From NCBI GenBank assembly GCA_029891385.1, contig CM057235.1:14188001-14252000 (forward strand): 64,000 nt of DNA, in the 5' to 3' direction. This DNA comes from Erythroxylum novogranatense (Eukaryota > Streptophyta > Magnoliopsida > Malpighiales > Erythroxylaceae). Below, in pieces: positions 37,101 to 48,053 of this stretch (position 1 is its first letter; each line of letters begins with the position of its first letter). The position numbers and the translations under genes were made by a program. Under the pieces are notes generated by a model, which was not told the origin of the DNA, made no database searches, and saw nothing but the letters and a program-made list of their open reading frames with translations.

Positions 37101-37513
37101 CATCATAACTTGTATCAACTATAATTCTTAACTCCGATCTCGAAAACTTGCATACTTGGTATTATTGGAAAGATAGAAGAACAAACTACAACTTCAAAGA
37201 AGGCAACTTTGGCCAATTCTATTTCAATCATTCCTTAATTTCCCTTGAATCAGCATACACATTTTTATTCTACATTCAACCTCAATGCACATGATTTCCT
37301 ACATTCAATAGCATAATGTCATTTACCAAATTCCCCTCTTGCTTTTGCATAAGATCTCACATATATCACCCTAGTTCTTACTTAAGGTTCCTCAACTCAC
37401 CATCCATACGTAATTCACGTTTCCTCATCTATAACACAAATTATACACCAAAAGCACTCATTTACTTTCATTTTCATATTTCTAATTTTCGCTTCAAGGT
37501 TCGGGGTCCAACA
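34196..37513 (-). repeat. Element D 5' LTR, second segment
   Basis: Resumes the D LTR after E (cttacaatattctaatgg) and ends GGGGTCCAACA. It is collinear with the 3' LTR from about 21867 onward: ggctgcccg block near 34740, TATA-like run at 35662-35672, island at 36689-36871. Differences from the 3' LTR are mostly scattered single bases. Confidence 0.92.
36689..36871. repeat. Palindrome island in D 5' LTR
   Basis: Units of TGTCCGTTTAACGGACA, here including a complete palindrome TGTCCGTTAAACGGACA at the left edge, and TGTCTATTTAACGGACA variants. Short frames across it have no meaning. Confidence 0.9.
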
Positions 37514-37523
37514 GGTGCTACAC
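37514..37523 (+). repeat. Last ten bases of the F1 3' LTR
   Basis: The ten bases ggtgctaca(c) complete the 'agtagggtgt' at 20896-20905 to give the family end GGGTGTTACA, here GGTGCTACA. The first five are also the D target duplication. Directly after them the Athila-like protease starts on the other strand. Confidence 0.7.
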
Positions 37524-37990
37524 ATGAGGTTGATACTTGCTCCCAGATCACACAATACTTAGAAATTTTCAAATTGCCAACAGTGCATGGAATAGTAAAG
37601 CTTCCTAGGTCCTTCAGCTTTGATGGCAATTGGCTCGTGATCACTATACTATAGCTCTCGGTGAGAGACATCATCTGATCGTTCTCCCAAGCATGTTTGT
37701 TAGTAAGGATATCCTTTAAGAACTTAGCATACTTGGGCATATTTTACAATGCCTCCACCAAGGAAATATTGATATATTGTTTCTTCAGCTTGTCCAAAAA
37801 TTTTGAAAATTAGGCAACCACTTGATTTCGCTACAGTCTCTATGGGTATGGTACTTTTGGCCTGTAAGGAGGAGTTGGTACATATGGTTTTTCCTTTTCT
37901 TGTTCTTGTTCCTCCTTCTTCTCTTCAATAACTCAAATTGATTACTCAATTGACCTTGTGCAATTTCCGTTCTAGATGACTCTCCCACTT
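37524..37990 (-). pseudogene. Athila-like protease region, interrupted
   Basis: The minus-strand frame 37740-37524 reads MPKYAKFLKDILTNKHAWEN, then LTESYSIVITSQLPSKLKDLGSFTIPCTVGN. This is the familiar run-up to the aspartic protease of Athila-clade elements, where the active site usually continues as a D-L-G-A-S-I-N-L-M sequence. Here a one-base shift changes the frame after KISK, but the other frame gives LGASINLM, which ends exactly at the F1 insertion. So the active-site region is both frameshifted and physically split. The remainder must lie to the left of the window. Confidence 0.85.
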
Positions 37991-39390
37991 CCTTTCCGCT
38001 TCTTAGTTGTATTACTTTGAACTGCTCCTTTTGACTGGGATTTGAGGAGCTAGGATGGTTTCCTGAAGGTCTACTTGCAATGTTGTGTCTAGCTGGCCTA
38101 TTTGCACCTCTAAATTGTGAATGGATGATGCTTGATTTTTGAACATTGACTCATTCCATGCTTAAGCCTTCTTTTGTTCATCCTTTATCCTCTTCATGTT
38201 TTCCCCCTAATCATTAAATTTGGTGGTCAACACCTCAATCAACTTATCCAATTTAGACTCCAAAGCCTTATTAAGTCTTGCTGAAATCCAGGCGGGCTTG
38301 GCAACCTTGCATTGTTTCCAGCAAAATTACTACAAAAAAAGTTGAGTTGTACGCACTGGAGTATGGATTGGTTGCCCTGTTCTACATTCCCATGTAGTTT
38401 GCCTGCTCCATTCCTTCATTTTTCAATACATAACAATATGTTGTCATATGGTCATGTTGGTTATAGAGTCCGCAAACCTGTTGTATCGCACTTACAGAAC
38501 TCGATGAAGCATTCATGTTGTGTAATTTCCTTCTCAGTACTGCAATTTGTGCTTGTATGGCTAATGGTGACTCAGTTAATGCAACCCCTTTTTCCTCCTT
38601 CACTTGATATGGCCTACTTCTTTTAATTGACCATAGACAACTATTAGTTTTCATATCTTCAAGAAGATCATACGCAACATCAATAGTTTTCCGCATCAGT
38701 GAACCACCCACTGCGGCATCTATTGTTCTCCTTTTTGCGCTATAACTCCATTATAAAAAGTTTACAATAAAAACTCTTTCGACAAGTTATGATAGGGGAA
38801 ATTCCTCTGTAACTTCTTAAATCTCTCACAAGCTTCATAGAGAGACTCCCCATTGTATTACTGGAAGGTTGTGATCTCCTTGATGATTCTTGTGGTCTTG
38901 GTCAATGGGAAATTTTTAGAAAGGAAAGTCTAGACCAAGTGATCCCATGTTCTCATAAATTCGGGGGTTAAAGAATTAAGTCATACCTTCGCTTTATCTT
39001 TTAAAGTGAAAGCAAACAATCTCTTCCTGATTGCATCCTTGGATAATCTATTGTACTTGAATGTACTACATATTTTTAATAAATTCGCTAGGTGTGCATT
39101 AGGGTCTTTATGAAGTAAACATAGAATTGCACATTCTGCTGAAGGATGTTTAGCAAGGATGGCTTAATTTCAAAATTATTAACATTAACGGGCAGCCTCG
39201 AAATTCCTTGATGGTTGGGATTGAATCTCGGCCGTATGAAATCCATTAATTTCCTCTAACCTTTGATCAGCCATTATCCTTTCAATTTGATCTTGCCTAC
39301 GAGTTTTCCTTAATTAACACTCAAGTTTGGTGATATCTACACTTTCTCCTATAAAAAATTCCTTCAAGTTTCTAATTTTCATACACTCAA
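37991..39390 (-). pseudogene. Athila-like gag, degraded
   Basis: Reading downward from about 39390 through several shifts and stops, the gag core is clear: NAHLANFLKICSTFKYN, LSKDAIRKRLFAFTLKDKAK, LTPEFMRTWDHLV, FQ*YNGESLYEACERFKKLQ (with one stop) and LSKEFLL*TFYNGV. After it, GGSLMRKTIDVAYDLLEDMK lies at 38711-38650, a knuckle-like CGLYNQHDHMTTYC near 38480 and EQANYMGM near 38390; the downstream NQASSIHNLEVQIGQL is near 38140. This order is that of Athila-clade gag. The protein is not expressible as written. Confidence 0.88.
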
Positions 39391-39544
39391 CCACACACGA
39401 GGAAAATGTTCTAACTAAACTAAACTAACTAAGTGAACAAAACTAGTTAAATTAAACTACTAAATGAACTAAACTAAGAAAATTAAGAAAAATATCAAAT
39501 CAAAGCCACTTAAACTACCATTGATGCCAATGCCAAATTCCTTA

Positions 39545-39557
39545 GCAACGACGCCAA
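39545..39557 (-). other. Primer-binding site of the Athila-like element
   Basis: The minus strand reads TTGGCGTCGTTGC, close to the TGGCGCCGTTGCC site complementary to aspartate tRNA that Athila and related elements use. It lies six bases inside the LTR. Confidence 0.85.
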
Positions 39558-39562
39558 AAAAT

Positions 39563-39587
39563 TGATAAGCATTTAACTATCCTACTT
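39563..39587 (-). repeat. Athila-like 5' LTR, inner end fragment
   Basis: Begins TGATAAGC on the plus strand and matches the inverted CTTATCA at 53260-53266, giving the LTR its terminal inverted repeat. It is cut by solo LTR C after TACTT. Confidence 0.8.
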
Positions 39588-40086
39588 TGTAACATCCTGT
39601 TACTGTTAGCAAGGGTATTATGGTAATACTGGGTTAGACTGATAGATCCCACTGCATTCACTGACTGAGCATACTACTGGCCTCTAATTATAGAGAAACT
39701 GGTTTCTTGCATATGCATTTATACATAGGTACATGCATTCATGATTTTTTTGGCATTTTATTGTGAGTAAGAACTGATTGGATTGTGAACTGACTAGACT
39801 GACTGGACTGTAATTGATTGAGGAATTAAGAGTAAGTGAGCCCGAATGACTGATTTAGAATAGTCTAAGAGTGATTGGCATCTGATAGTGACTTGTAGGA
39901 AATTTTCGGGAAATTCGGGAGAAAATATCCGGACCAGAAATTTTGGAGTGACAGACTGATTGACTGTATAGTACTGAAAGAATGGTCCAATGGCAAGAGA
40001 AATATTAGGGTTATACTGTTAGGAAATTACAATGTTGAGCCATTGAAATTTAGAGACTGAAATTTGGACTGATTTGGAGACCTATG

Positions 40087-40096
40087 TCTATAAATA
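40087..40096 (+). promoter_or_regulatory. TATA-like box of solo LTR C
   Basis: tctataaata about 500 bases into the LTR, equivalent to the motif in A LTR1 and LTR2. Confidence 0.6.
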
Positions 40097-40496
40097 GATA
40101 GGTTTGAAAGAAATGGGGAAAAAATTGGTCTAAGGCATTTCTTCTTCTCTTCCTTGGTGATTTCGATTTCTTCCCCTATTGGTGAGTTTCATCGATTCTT
40201 TCTTATGGTTTCTTCTCATTATGCTAGCCTAACTGATTTATTGTGATTGATGAAGGTTGAGAAGGATTGGAGTGAGTTATCATTGATTTGAGAAAGATTT
40301 AGGGTTTACGGTGATTTTTGAGAGATTTGTGGATTGATCTTTGATTGGTAAGTTTTTAAGGCTTTAATGTTGTTATTAGTAGTTGTTTCAAGCATTTTTG
40401 ACATTTATTGGGTTAGATTGAGTGGTTAGAGTGTTATTGGAGGTTTTAAATAGCATTAATGGCGGAAAATCGATCGGAGAAGAAGGTGATGCAGTC

Positions 40497-40680
40497 GCAC
40501 GTCGCGACGTCTGGTGTGCCTCGCCGCGGCGAATAAATTTAGTGTTCGCCGCGACGAGCGCAGCGAGGCGCGGCAGCGAGCGCCTGGAGATACGTCGCGA
40601 CGAGCCTTCTGGCTTGCGTCGCGACGAGCAGCGAAGAGGACGCACACTACGTCGAGCGTGCTTCACGCCCATGACAGTGG
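40497..40680. repeat. Palindrome island in solo LTR C
   Basis: GTCGCGACG and CGCCGCGGCG cores with gagcg spacers. Arginine-rich open frames cross it on both strands (for example 40422-40730), an effect of CG-rich repeats and not evidence of a gene. Confidence 0.85.
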
Positions 40681-41168
40681 CCAGATATCGTCATGACAAT
40701 GGCCGTAGTCGGCGAGGATGGCTATTCTGAAGGGATGATTGTTAGTATATTGGGCTTAATGTATGGTATAGACTTCTGATTGAGGTGATTCCTGATTCGT
40801 TACGAACTAGAGAAAGAGGTCTACAATTGAGGATAATTATAGGAATTAGAATTGATTTAAATGACATTGATTTATAGAGAATAAGGTCGATTATTGGTTA
40901 ATAGTGTGACCTAAATATTGAATTGAGACAATTGGAGTTTAATTGGGAATTTTAATAGAGGTTTTGACCCAATGGATAGGACATTGCTATGGGGATTATG
41001 AATTGAGGGAATTGACTGAATTCTAGGAATGGATCAATTATCGTCTAGTAATGGGACTATATTTTTACTGTTATAGAGGCGCCGTTGAATCGTCATTTTA
41101 CGGACATTGCTGGAACTTCCAGGCAGTAGCTCGAAAGTTACAGGTGAGTAACCTAGTTGGTTTCTCAA

Positions 41169-43442
41169 TGTTAGACCCCGAATTTTTTTTAATGATATTA
41201 TTCAGCATGAATTGTGATAATTGTGATTTTGCCTTAGTTTGATTAAATTGAGAAATTGTGATAATTAGGTGGTTTTGTTTTAATTGGAGTTATTTGGGAA
41301 TATTATGAGGGCTAGAGGATTTAAAGTGTGTAAGGGTTCTTGAGAAATTGACTAAATTGTGTTGGGCCTTGGCTTATTAGGACGGGCCCAAGCCCTTAGG
41401 GTTTAAGAAGAGAATAAGAAAAGAATAGAAAGAAGAAAGGAAAGAAAAGGAAAATAGAAGAAGAAGAGGAGAAGCGCACGCGTCGAGAGGAGGAAGAAGA
41501 AGCGAGAAAGAGTTTGCGATTTCAGTGGTTTCGACGATTTTAAAGCTTCAATCGGTAAGTCTAAGTCCTTTCTATCTTATTTATGGTTGGATTAAACCTT
41601 AGGATCGTGTGGATTAAGTAGAATCGAAGGTTTTAGGGTTTTGGGTGAAAATGTAGAGATTTCCTTATGTTGATGAGTTTGTGTTAGATTTGAAGCTTAG
41701 AATGGGTTAGAAATGTTGTAGAGGATCGGATCTATAGTTTGGTTGTGTTGCATTTGAGTTTAGAAGAGGATTTAAGATGAGATATGTAGAAATTGGAGTT
41801 CGGGGTTGGTTCTTGACGCAGACGTCATGACGCGTATGAATAAGCGCCATGACGTGTGAGGAAGGGAGCCACGTCATGACGTGTAAATAATTTTACGATT
41901 ATTCGTCGCGACACGTGGAGCGCAGGAGTCGTTCTGACGTGTGATATTTATTCGCCATGACGAGAGAATCGGCCTTCGTCATGACGAGCGAACTGTGTTC
42001 GCCATGACGCGTAAGTAAGGTGCCTTGCCACAAGACACTTGTGGTTGCATGACAAGCGGACCGTTCGCCATGCAATGCCATGCAGCCCCCTATTTTTGAA
42101 AATGAGATTTTTGGTATTTTGGGCATATCTTTTGGTGTAGATGTCCAATTGAGGTGATTTTGGAGTCGTTGTGATCTAGAGAATAAAGACTATAAGAAGT
42201 ATGACAAAGGAAGTTCAGAATTAGCCTTGAAGGGTTCAAAGTTTTAGGAGAAGATCGATTATGGATTTTAATGTTTTATTTCGACTTTCTAATCTTTGGA
42301 TATTGCTATGAATATTAATTGAATGGCAACTTGGTTGATTTAGGAAACCAAGCTGACCCGATTTCATCGTAAGAAGAAGGACATCCGTGAATTGGATACT
42401 TGAGCGATTAGAGGTGGGTAATATATTTATAGTTATTGTGTGATTAGGCAATTTCTTGTCTATGTATGAATATATGTTATATGTTATGCATGTTTAATTG
42501 TGATAAATAAATGACTTTTGATTTCATATGAGAAGCATGAGATCATGATTTTTGAACATGTCATGCCTCGACTTCGGTCACGGCATTTTGAATAAATGAG
42601 ACATATGAAAGCATATCATTGATAAAATGATTTTGAGCATGAATCTATGCTTTTGTTTGGGCGAGAGTGGAACCATTTCGTTCGTCACGTGCACGTAGAC
42701 AAGAGCCTTCTCCCGGCTGCCCGCTTGTGGCCTATGAGCTCCGAATGGACTCATTTCGCTTCGAGGTTAAACTTGGTTTCTCCTTTTGTTTCCATAGAAC
42801 CCTCGAGCCATTGTGATGTGCATTGCATATGTGAATTGATCATAGTGAAGCATACTTTGTGACATAATTTATGAATTGAATTAATTGTCTTGAATGCATA
42901 AATTGTTTGAGTAGTATGTGAATCTTTGGAATCACTGCTCAGATAGATATAATATATATACATTCATATCTTTGGGATTTGTGCTAATTGCCAATGGCTA
43001 TAATTATATTAGCCATCGAGTGTATAGCTCAACCCATTATCTTTCCCTCCTCAAAAGTGCGGTCGGACGATTGTTGACTTTACGCGGCATCGGAAACTTC
43101 AGACAAATTAGGAGCTTTGTATTAAGTTTGTATTTTGTTGGCCCTCCGAGCATATTAACATGGAGCATAACTCATGAATTTTTGGATTTTATATTCTGTC
43201 TTGTATTACACTACAATTGAGAATACTTGTTGAATTTCCTTTAATTTGCAATGGTATGAAATCCCCATGGTTATGGGGTCTTTAACTGATAGTTGTGAAT
43301 GTTATAGAAATGTATGTGTGTACCGACTGATCGTTTTTGTGTATAAATGTTGGGATCGGATCCGGCGGTATTTGGGGCGCCAATCTTGGCAGCCCGAGGG
43401 GCTGCCCTCGGGGTTTTGGACATACGGGGCCCGGGCCCAACA
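41169..43442 (+). repeat. Element B 5' LTR
   Basis: 2274 bp, TGTTAGACCCCG to GGGCCCAACA. It includes a donor-like CAATCG|GTAAGTCT at 41555, a motif island at 41815-42075, a cccggctgcccgcttgtggc block at about 42714-42733, a long dyad ATGGCTATAAT..ATTAGCCAT near 42993-43017, and 'agctcaaccc' behind it. Outside the island it agrees with the 3' LTR except for scattered changes. Confidence 0.95.
41815..42075. repeat. Motif island in B 5' LTR
   Basis: About ten copies of a GTCATGACG / GCCATGACG type motif with 10 to 25-base spacers (acgtgtgagg, cgtgtaaataatttt). One copy reads GTCGCGACA. In the 3' LTR almost all of the corresponding copies have CGCG in place of CATG. Confidence 0.9.
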
Positions 43443-43446
43443 TGTT

Positions 43447-43458
43447 TGGTATCAGAGC
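43447..43458 (+). other. Primer-binding site of element B
   Basis: TGGTATCAGAGC four bases after the 5' LTR, complementary to initiator methionine tRNA. Confidence 0.93.
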
Positions 43459-43606
43459 GCCTAGGTTTAGGTGTCCTTGGCTTAGAATGCATAATAGGAT
43501 TGTGTGATATATGATTACTTGTTGCATTGTTACGTGACATGCATATCATGCATACATGTAGATTGTCATATAGCTAATTCTTAGTGTTTCCATTTGAAGG
43601 AGTACG

Positions 43607-44760
43607 ATGCCACCTCGTAGAAGGACACGAGGAGCTATGCAAGGGTCTCTTGCACTTTGACTCTCCGACTAGGAGAGGAGAGGACCGATGAGTCTGTAGC
43701 CCCAATGCATGTTGAGGCTTCTGTGGTGCTAGAGAGTGAGCCCATGTGTTCGCCGACTCAGGAATCGCCGATTCCGCCAGGGCAAGTGCCCCAGTTTGAT
43801 CCGAGGATGTTTCAGGCCTTTACTCAGGCGTTTGTTCAGGCTATGGGTGCCACACCTTCCTGCCGATCCCAGCTAAGAGGAAAAACAATTCGACAAGCTG
43901 AGAAAGTATGGAGCAGTGGACTTCTTTGGGACAGCTGATCCTGAGGAAGCTGAGACATGGTTGCGGAGGACAGAACGGGTGATGGATTAGATGGATTGTG
44001 AGGAGGACGAGAGAGTTGTATATGCTGCCAGCTTGTTGCAGGGAGATGCTCTGCACTGGTGGGAGACCGTGCCGGGCAGTCAGATGAGGCCAGTAGGGTT
44101 GGCATGGCAGGATTTTGTGGTCATGTTTAAGAAGAAATATCATCGAGAGGTTTATGTCGATGAAGCGAGAGGGAGTTTTGAGTCTCACTCGAGAGGATAT
44201 GACGATTCTTGAGTATGAGCGTCGGTTCACGCAGCTGTCCCGGTATGCTTCAGATTTGATGTTGAGCGAGGCTGCCAGATGTCGTCGATTTGAGTCGGGA
44301 CTACATTTGGCCATCAGAGAGAAGGTGATTGTGCAGAATTTCAGTGACTTTCAGCAGTTAGTTGAGGCAGCTCTTCGGGTGGAGAACATAGAGAATATCA
44401 AGAGTGCTGTGAATAAGAAGAGGAAGGGCAGAGAGCAGTTCCGGAGAGGAGGTAGCACTAGTACTCCTATGCCAGACAGGAGTGCTAGGAGCTTCCCAGC
44501 TCAGTCTGAGGAGAGGAGCAGTGGTGCCAGTCGGCCGAGGCCGATGAGGACTTCTACTGTTTCTCACCAAGCTTCTACGGTGGGCGGCAGTAGGAGGGGA
44601 GATGGGGACAGTCATCGGTTCCTAAGTATGAAACCTTGTGGTCGATTTCATGGTGGAGAGTGTTCTGATTGACGGGTGCATGCTTAACTGTGGGATGAAA
44701 AGGACACGAGGCTAGAGAGTGTCCTCGGTGCCTAGGAGAGGGATCTCGATCAGAGCTCTA
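43607..44760 (+). pseudogene. Element B gag with zinc knuckle, frameshifted
   Basis: The probable start is the ATG at 43607 (MPPRRRTRG), but this frame stops after 17 codons. The second frame carries the proline-rich N-terminal part (QVPQFDPRMFQAFTQAFVQA, ends near 43850). The third carries the gag core: YGAVDFFGTADPEEAETWLR, a stop in MD*MDCEEDERVVYAASLLQ (43982-44035), then DALHWWETVPGS. After another shift, FMSMKREGVLSLTREDM, YERRFTQLSRYASDLMLSE and FQQLVEAALRVE follow to 44400, and a basic Ser/Arg-rich stretch up to the CX2-H-X4-C knuckle remnant CGRFHGGEC (44637-44663), whose second half is broken. Order and sequence are those of a Tekay-like gag. The MD*MDC stop corresponds to MDQMDC in the A gag, a CAG to TAG change. 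Confidence 0.9.
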
Positions 44761-44799
44761 GGAGGACAGAGACCATGGGTCAAAGGACTGTGACAGAGG

Positions 44800-45270
44800 T
44801 AGGCAGTTCTGATGCTGCCAAGAGGGCGAGTCTTCCGGGAAGACCGAGAGGGCAGGCACCATCCAGGGTGTTTGCTATGACGCGGGAGGATGCAGAGGCC
44901 GCGCCAGATGTTGTTACTGGTATGGCTTGATTGTTTTCAGATGATGTGTTTGTGTTGATTGACCCAGGGTCTACTCACTCATTTGTTTCAGCGAGTAGAC
45001 CTATGTGTGATAGGACTGTGAGTCCGTTGGATACTCCGCTGTTGGTGAGTACTCCGATCGGTCAGTATATTGTGGTTAGTCGGTGTTAAGAGATTGTGAG
45101 ATTTGTATTGGTGGAGCACTTACGGTGGTAGATTTGATGCCACCGAAGATGGGAGGCTTGGATGTGATTTTGGGTATGGATACCTTGGAAAGGTACAATG
45201 CCCGATTGGATTAGTAGGCGTAAGACGGTAGAGTTTGAATTAGATGATGGCAGCAGAGTAATGTTTTACG
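44800..45270 (+). pseudogene. Element B aspartic protease
   Basis: The segment reads VFAMTREDAEAAPDVVTGMA, one stop, then LFSDDVFVLIDPGSTHSFVS (44935-44995) with the D-P-G-S active site typical of Tekay-like elements (D-S/T-G in retroviruses). MPPKMGGLDVILGMDTLE follows in another frame near 45140-45190. The protease would process the polyprotein inside the virus-like particle. The shifts near 45090 and 45200 prevent a continuous product. Confidence 0.88.
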
Positions 45271-45298
45271 GGGATAGAAAGGCAAGTCCGCTTCAGAT

Positions 45299-46700
45299 TT
45301 GTTTCTTTGTTTGACCGCAGAGAAGATGTTGAGGTCGGGGATGTGGCGTTTTGGCTTATGTGATGGATTCCAGGCGAGCATGAGGAAGTTAGAGGATATT
45401 CCAGTAGTCAGGGATTTCTCGGATGTCTTTCCCGAGGAATTGCCTAGACTACCGCCAGCTCGGCAGATCGAGTTTTCGATCGAACTTTTGTTAGGTTCGG
45501 CCCCGATTTCGATTCCGCCTTATAGGATGGCTCCGGCAGAATTGAAAGTGTTGAAGGAGCAGTTAGAGGAGTTGTTAGGAAGGATATATTAGCCGAAGTT
45601 CCTCGCCTTGGGAGCTCCGGTTCTTTTGTGAAGAAGAAGGATGGATCTTTGAGGATGTGTGTGACTACGTGAAGTTGAACCATTACGGTGAAAATCGGTA
45701 TCCGCTTCCTCGCATTGATGACTTGTTTGATCAATTGCAAGGAGCGAGAGGCTTCTAAGATAGACTTGAGATCGGGTTATCATCGATTGAGGATTAAGGA
45801 GTCGGATGTGCGAAGTCTCCAGACTCGTTATGGGCGTTTTGAGTTTTGGTGATGCCTTTCGATTAACAAATGCTCCGTGACTTTATGGATTTGATGAATC
45901 GGTGTTCAAGCCATTCTTGGACCAATTTATCATTGTCTTCATTGATGATATATTGGTGTATTCCAAGAGTGATCGGGAGCATGAGGAGCATTTGAGGATT
46001 TCTTTGGAGACTTTGAGGAGTAATGAGTTGTATGCCAAATTAAAATGCTAATTTTGGTGAGAGAAGTTTCCTTTCTTGGGCATGTGATCTCCGATTAGGG
46101 AGTGCATGTGGATCCGAAGAAGATAGAGGCTATAGTAAATTGGGAGGCGTCGAAGAATGTAGCAGAGGTGAGGAGTTTTCTGGGTTTGGCGATTTCTACA
46201 GACGGTTTGTGGAGGATTTTCGATGATATCCGCTCCGATGGCGACGTTGTTGAGAAAGAATCGAAGTTTATGCAGGTGAGGAGTGTCATAGGAGCTTCGA
46301 GGAGCTTAGCGCAGATTGACGAGTGCTCGATTCGGTTTTACCTTCCGGAGATGAGGGCTATTCGATGTACAGTGATGCTTGAGGAAGGGTCTCGGATGTG
46401 TTTTGATGCGGGAGATCGGGTAATTGCATATGCTTGAGCGCTTGAAGCCTTATGAGCTGAATTATCCGACGACGATTTGGAGTTAGCGGTGATATTTGCC
46501 TTGAAGATTTGGAGGCATTATTTGTATGGAGTTCGGACTCGGATCTTTACCGATCATAAGAGTCCAAGTATTTGCTGAGTCGAATAAATTGAATTTGAGG
46601 CGTGGAGGTGGTTGGAGCTACTAAAGGATTATGATTTCTTGATTGAGTATCATCCGGCAAGGCCAATGTTGTGGCGGATCCTTGAGCGAAGTCGCCGATT
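45299..46700 (+). pseudogene. Element B reverse transcriptase and RNase H, heavily frameshifted
   Basis: Starts open (45299-45592) with IPVVRDFSDVFPEELPRLPP, QIEFSIELLLGSAPISIPPY and MAPAELKVLKEQLEELLGR. It then continues through repeated shifts: GAPVLFVKKKDGSLRM (about 45610), YPLPRIDDLFDQLQGARGF (45700), DLRSGYHRLRIKESDV (45765; the family normally has HQLRI), FIIVFIDDILVYSKS (about 45925-45972) with the catalytic I-D-D, HLRISLETLRSNELYAKLK, SFLGHVISD then a stop, VDPKKIEAIVNWEASKNV (46110-46160), and in RNase [14 protein letters not shown], [16 protein letters not shown] (46480-46530) and TRIFTDHKS. RNase H ends near LIEYHPARP at 46640-46660. Many of the breaks coincide with sites where a CAG codon or CAG-containing string would be expected, so the true gene may be less damaged than it appears. 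Confidence 0.85.
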
Positions 46701-46939
46701 GCTCATGTTCGATCGGTTTATCTTCCTTTATTGGAAGAGATGGCTAAGCTTAGGATAAGCTTGACGCAGAAGAGCCGGATTGTCTTCCGGCTAATTTTGA
46801 GTTAGACCGATCTTTGAAGGAAAGGTTAGGGATTTGCGAGCTCGGGATGCGGACTTGAGCAAGCTTCGGATGAGATTGAAATGGTAAGATTTACGATATA
46901 GAGGTGAGGGACGATGGGTGATGACAATTGGGAGTAGGT

Positions 46940-48053
46940 TGTGTATTAGGATGTGCGGAGATCAAGGATGAGATTATAGATGAGGCACACTATCGCCTTA
47001 TGCCATGCATCCAGTAGCACCGGGATGTATCGGGTTTGAGAGAGCACTTTTGGTGGAAAGGTATGAAGAGGATATAGCGAGTTCGTCAAGAAGTGTCTAG
47101 TGTGTCGCCAAGTCAAGGTGAACACCGTGCACCTTCGGCAATTGAGACCGTTGCCTATTCCGGAGTGGAAGTGGCAGCGAGTGACGATGGACTTTTTGAT
47201 GGGTTTGCCCAAGACCAGCAGGAGGCATGATGCCATTTGGGTGATTGTGGATAGGTTGACCAAGTCAGCCCACTTTTTGGCGATTCGACAGACTGATTCT
47301 TTGCATGTGTTAGCAAAGAAGTATACTGATGAGATAGTGAGACTGCATGGGATTCCAGATTCGATTGTGTCGGATAGAGATCCTCGGTTTACTTCGAGAT
47401 TTTGGGGCAGTTTGCAGGAAGCTTTGGGGACCAAGTTGAATTTCAGTACGGCTTTTCACCCTCAGACGGATGGTCAGTCGGAGAGGACTATTCGGACTCT
47501 TGAAGGGATGCTTCGAGCTTGTGTGATGGATTTTCGAGGAGCATGGGATGAGCATTTGCCGTTGGTCGAATTTGTTTATAACAATTCGTACCATTCGAGC
47601 ATTCAGATGGCTCCGTATGAGGCATTGTATGGGCGGAGGTGTAGGACTCCGATCTGTTGGGATGAAGAAGGAGAGAGGCAATTAGAGGGACCAGAGTTGA
47701 TTCAGACGACGGTTGAAAAAGTCAATTTGGTTAAGCAGAGGCTTAAGGCGGCACAGGACAGGATGAAGAGTTATGTTGATGCTCACCGAAAGGAGATGGA
47801 GTATGAGGTCGGTGAGAAAGTGTTCCTTAAGACATCTCCTTGGAAAGGAGTATTGAGATTCGGCAGGAAAGGTAAGTTGAGTCCGAGGTATGTGGGTCCT
47901 TATGAGATCCTAGAGAGGATTGGACCACTCGCCTACAGGTTGGCGTTACCTCCGGAGTTGTCGCAGATTCATGATGTGTTCCATGTGTCTATGTTGAGGA
48001 GGTATAGGTCGGATCCTTCTCATGTTATTCAGACTAGTGAGGTTCAGTTGTGA
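46940..48053 (+). CDS. Element B integrase, open from about 47080 to 48053
   Basis: This is the longest credible open frame in the window. The N-terminal zinc-binding part (EAHYRLMP.., REHFWWKGM) is in other frames at 46980-47070; the second half, KKCLVCRQVK, is in frame and marks where the open frame begins. Counting from the GTG-encoded position at 47100, the DDE triad is D31 (TMDFLMGLP), D92 (IVSDRDPRF) and E128 (DGQSERTIRT), with the 35-residue spacing between the last two expected for retroviral-type integrases. The C-terminal GPY/F module (LSPRYVGPYEILERIGPLAY, about 250-275) and HDVFHVSMLRRYRSDPSHVI follow. The frame ends in a TGA at 48051-48053 where related elements continue, so the chromodomain-type tail is cut off. 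Integrase inserts the cDNA in the nucleus and would have made the 5-bp target duplication seen here. Confidence 0.9.

Larger units (their letters stand above)
39588..41168 (+). repeat. Solo LTR 'C' of the A family, first segment
   Basis: Starts TGTAACATCCTG and follows the A LTRs in the opposite orientation. With 50539-51711 it makes a solo LTR of about 2.75 kb. The flanks TACTT (39583-39587) and TACAT (51712-51716) fit a 5-bp duplication with one mismatch. It holds a TATA-like tctataaata at 40087-40096, a donor-like CTATTG|GTGAGTT at about 40172, and a palindrome island at 40497-40680. It is split by element B after CTCAA. Confidence 0.9.

Noticed and set aside
40422..40730. Arginine-rich frames over GC-rich blocks (also at 5732-5953 and 49049-49246)
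   Set aside because: They cross the palindrome islands on both strands, which creates Arg codons; sister copies do not keep the frames. CpG island or exon was considered and rejected for the same reason.
47080..48053. Endogenous pararetrovirus or domesticated integrase gene
   Set aside because: LTRs, PBS, PPT and TSD prove an ordinary gypsy element; there is no movement protein and no host-gene structure.
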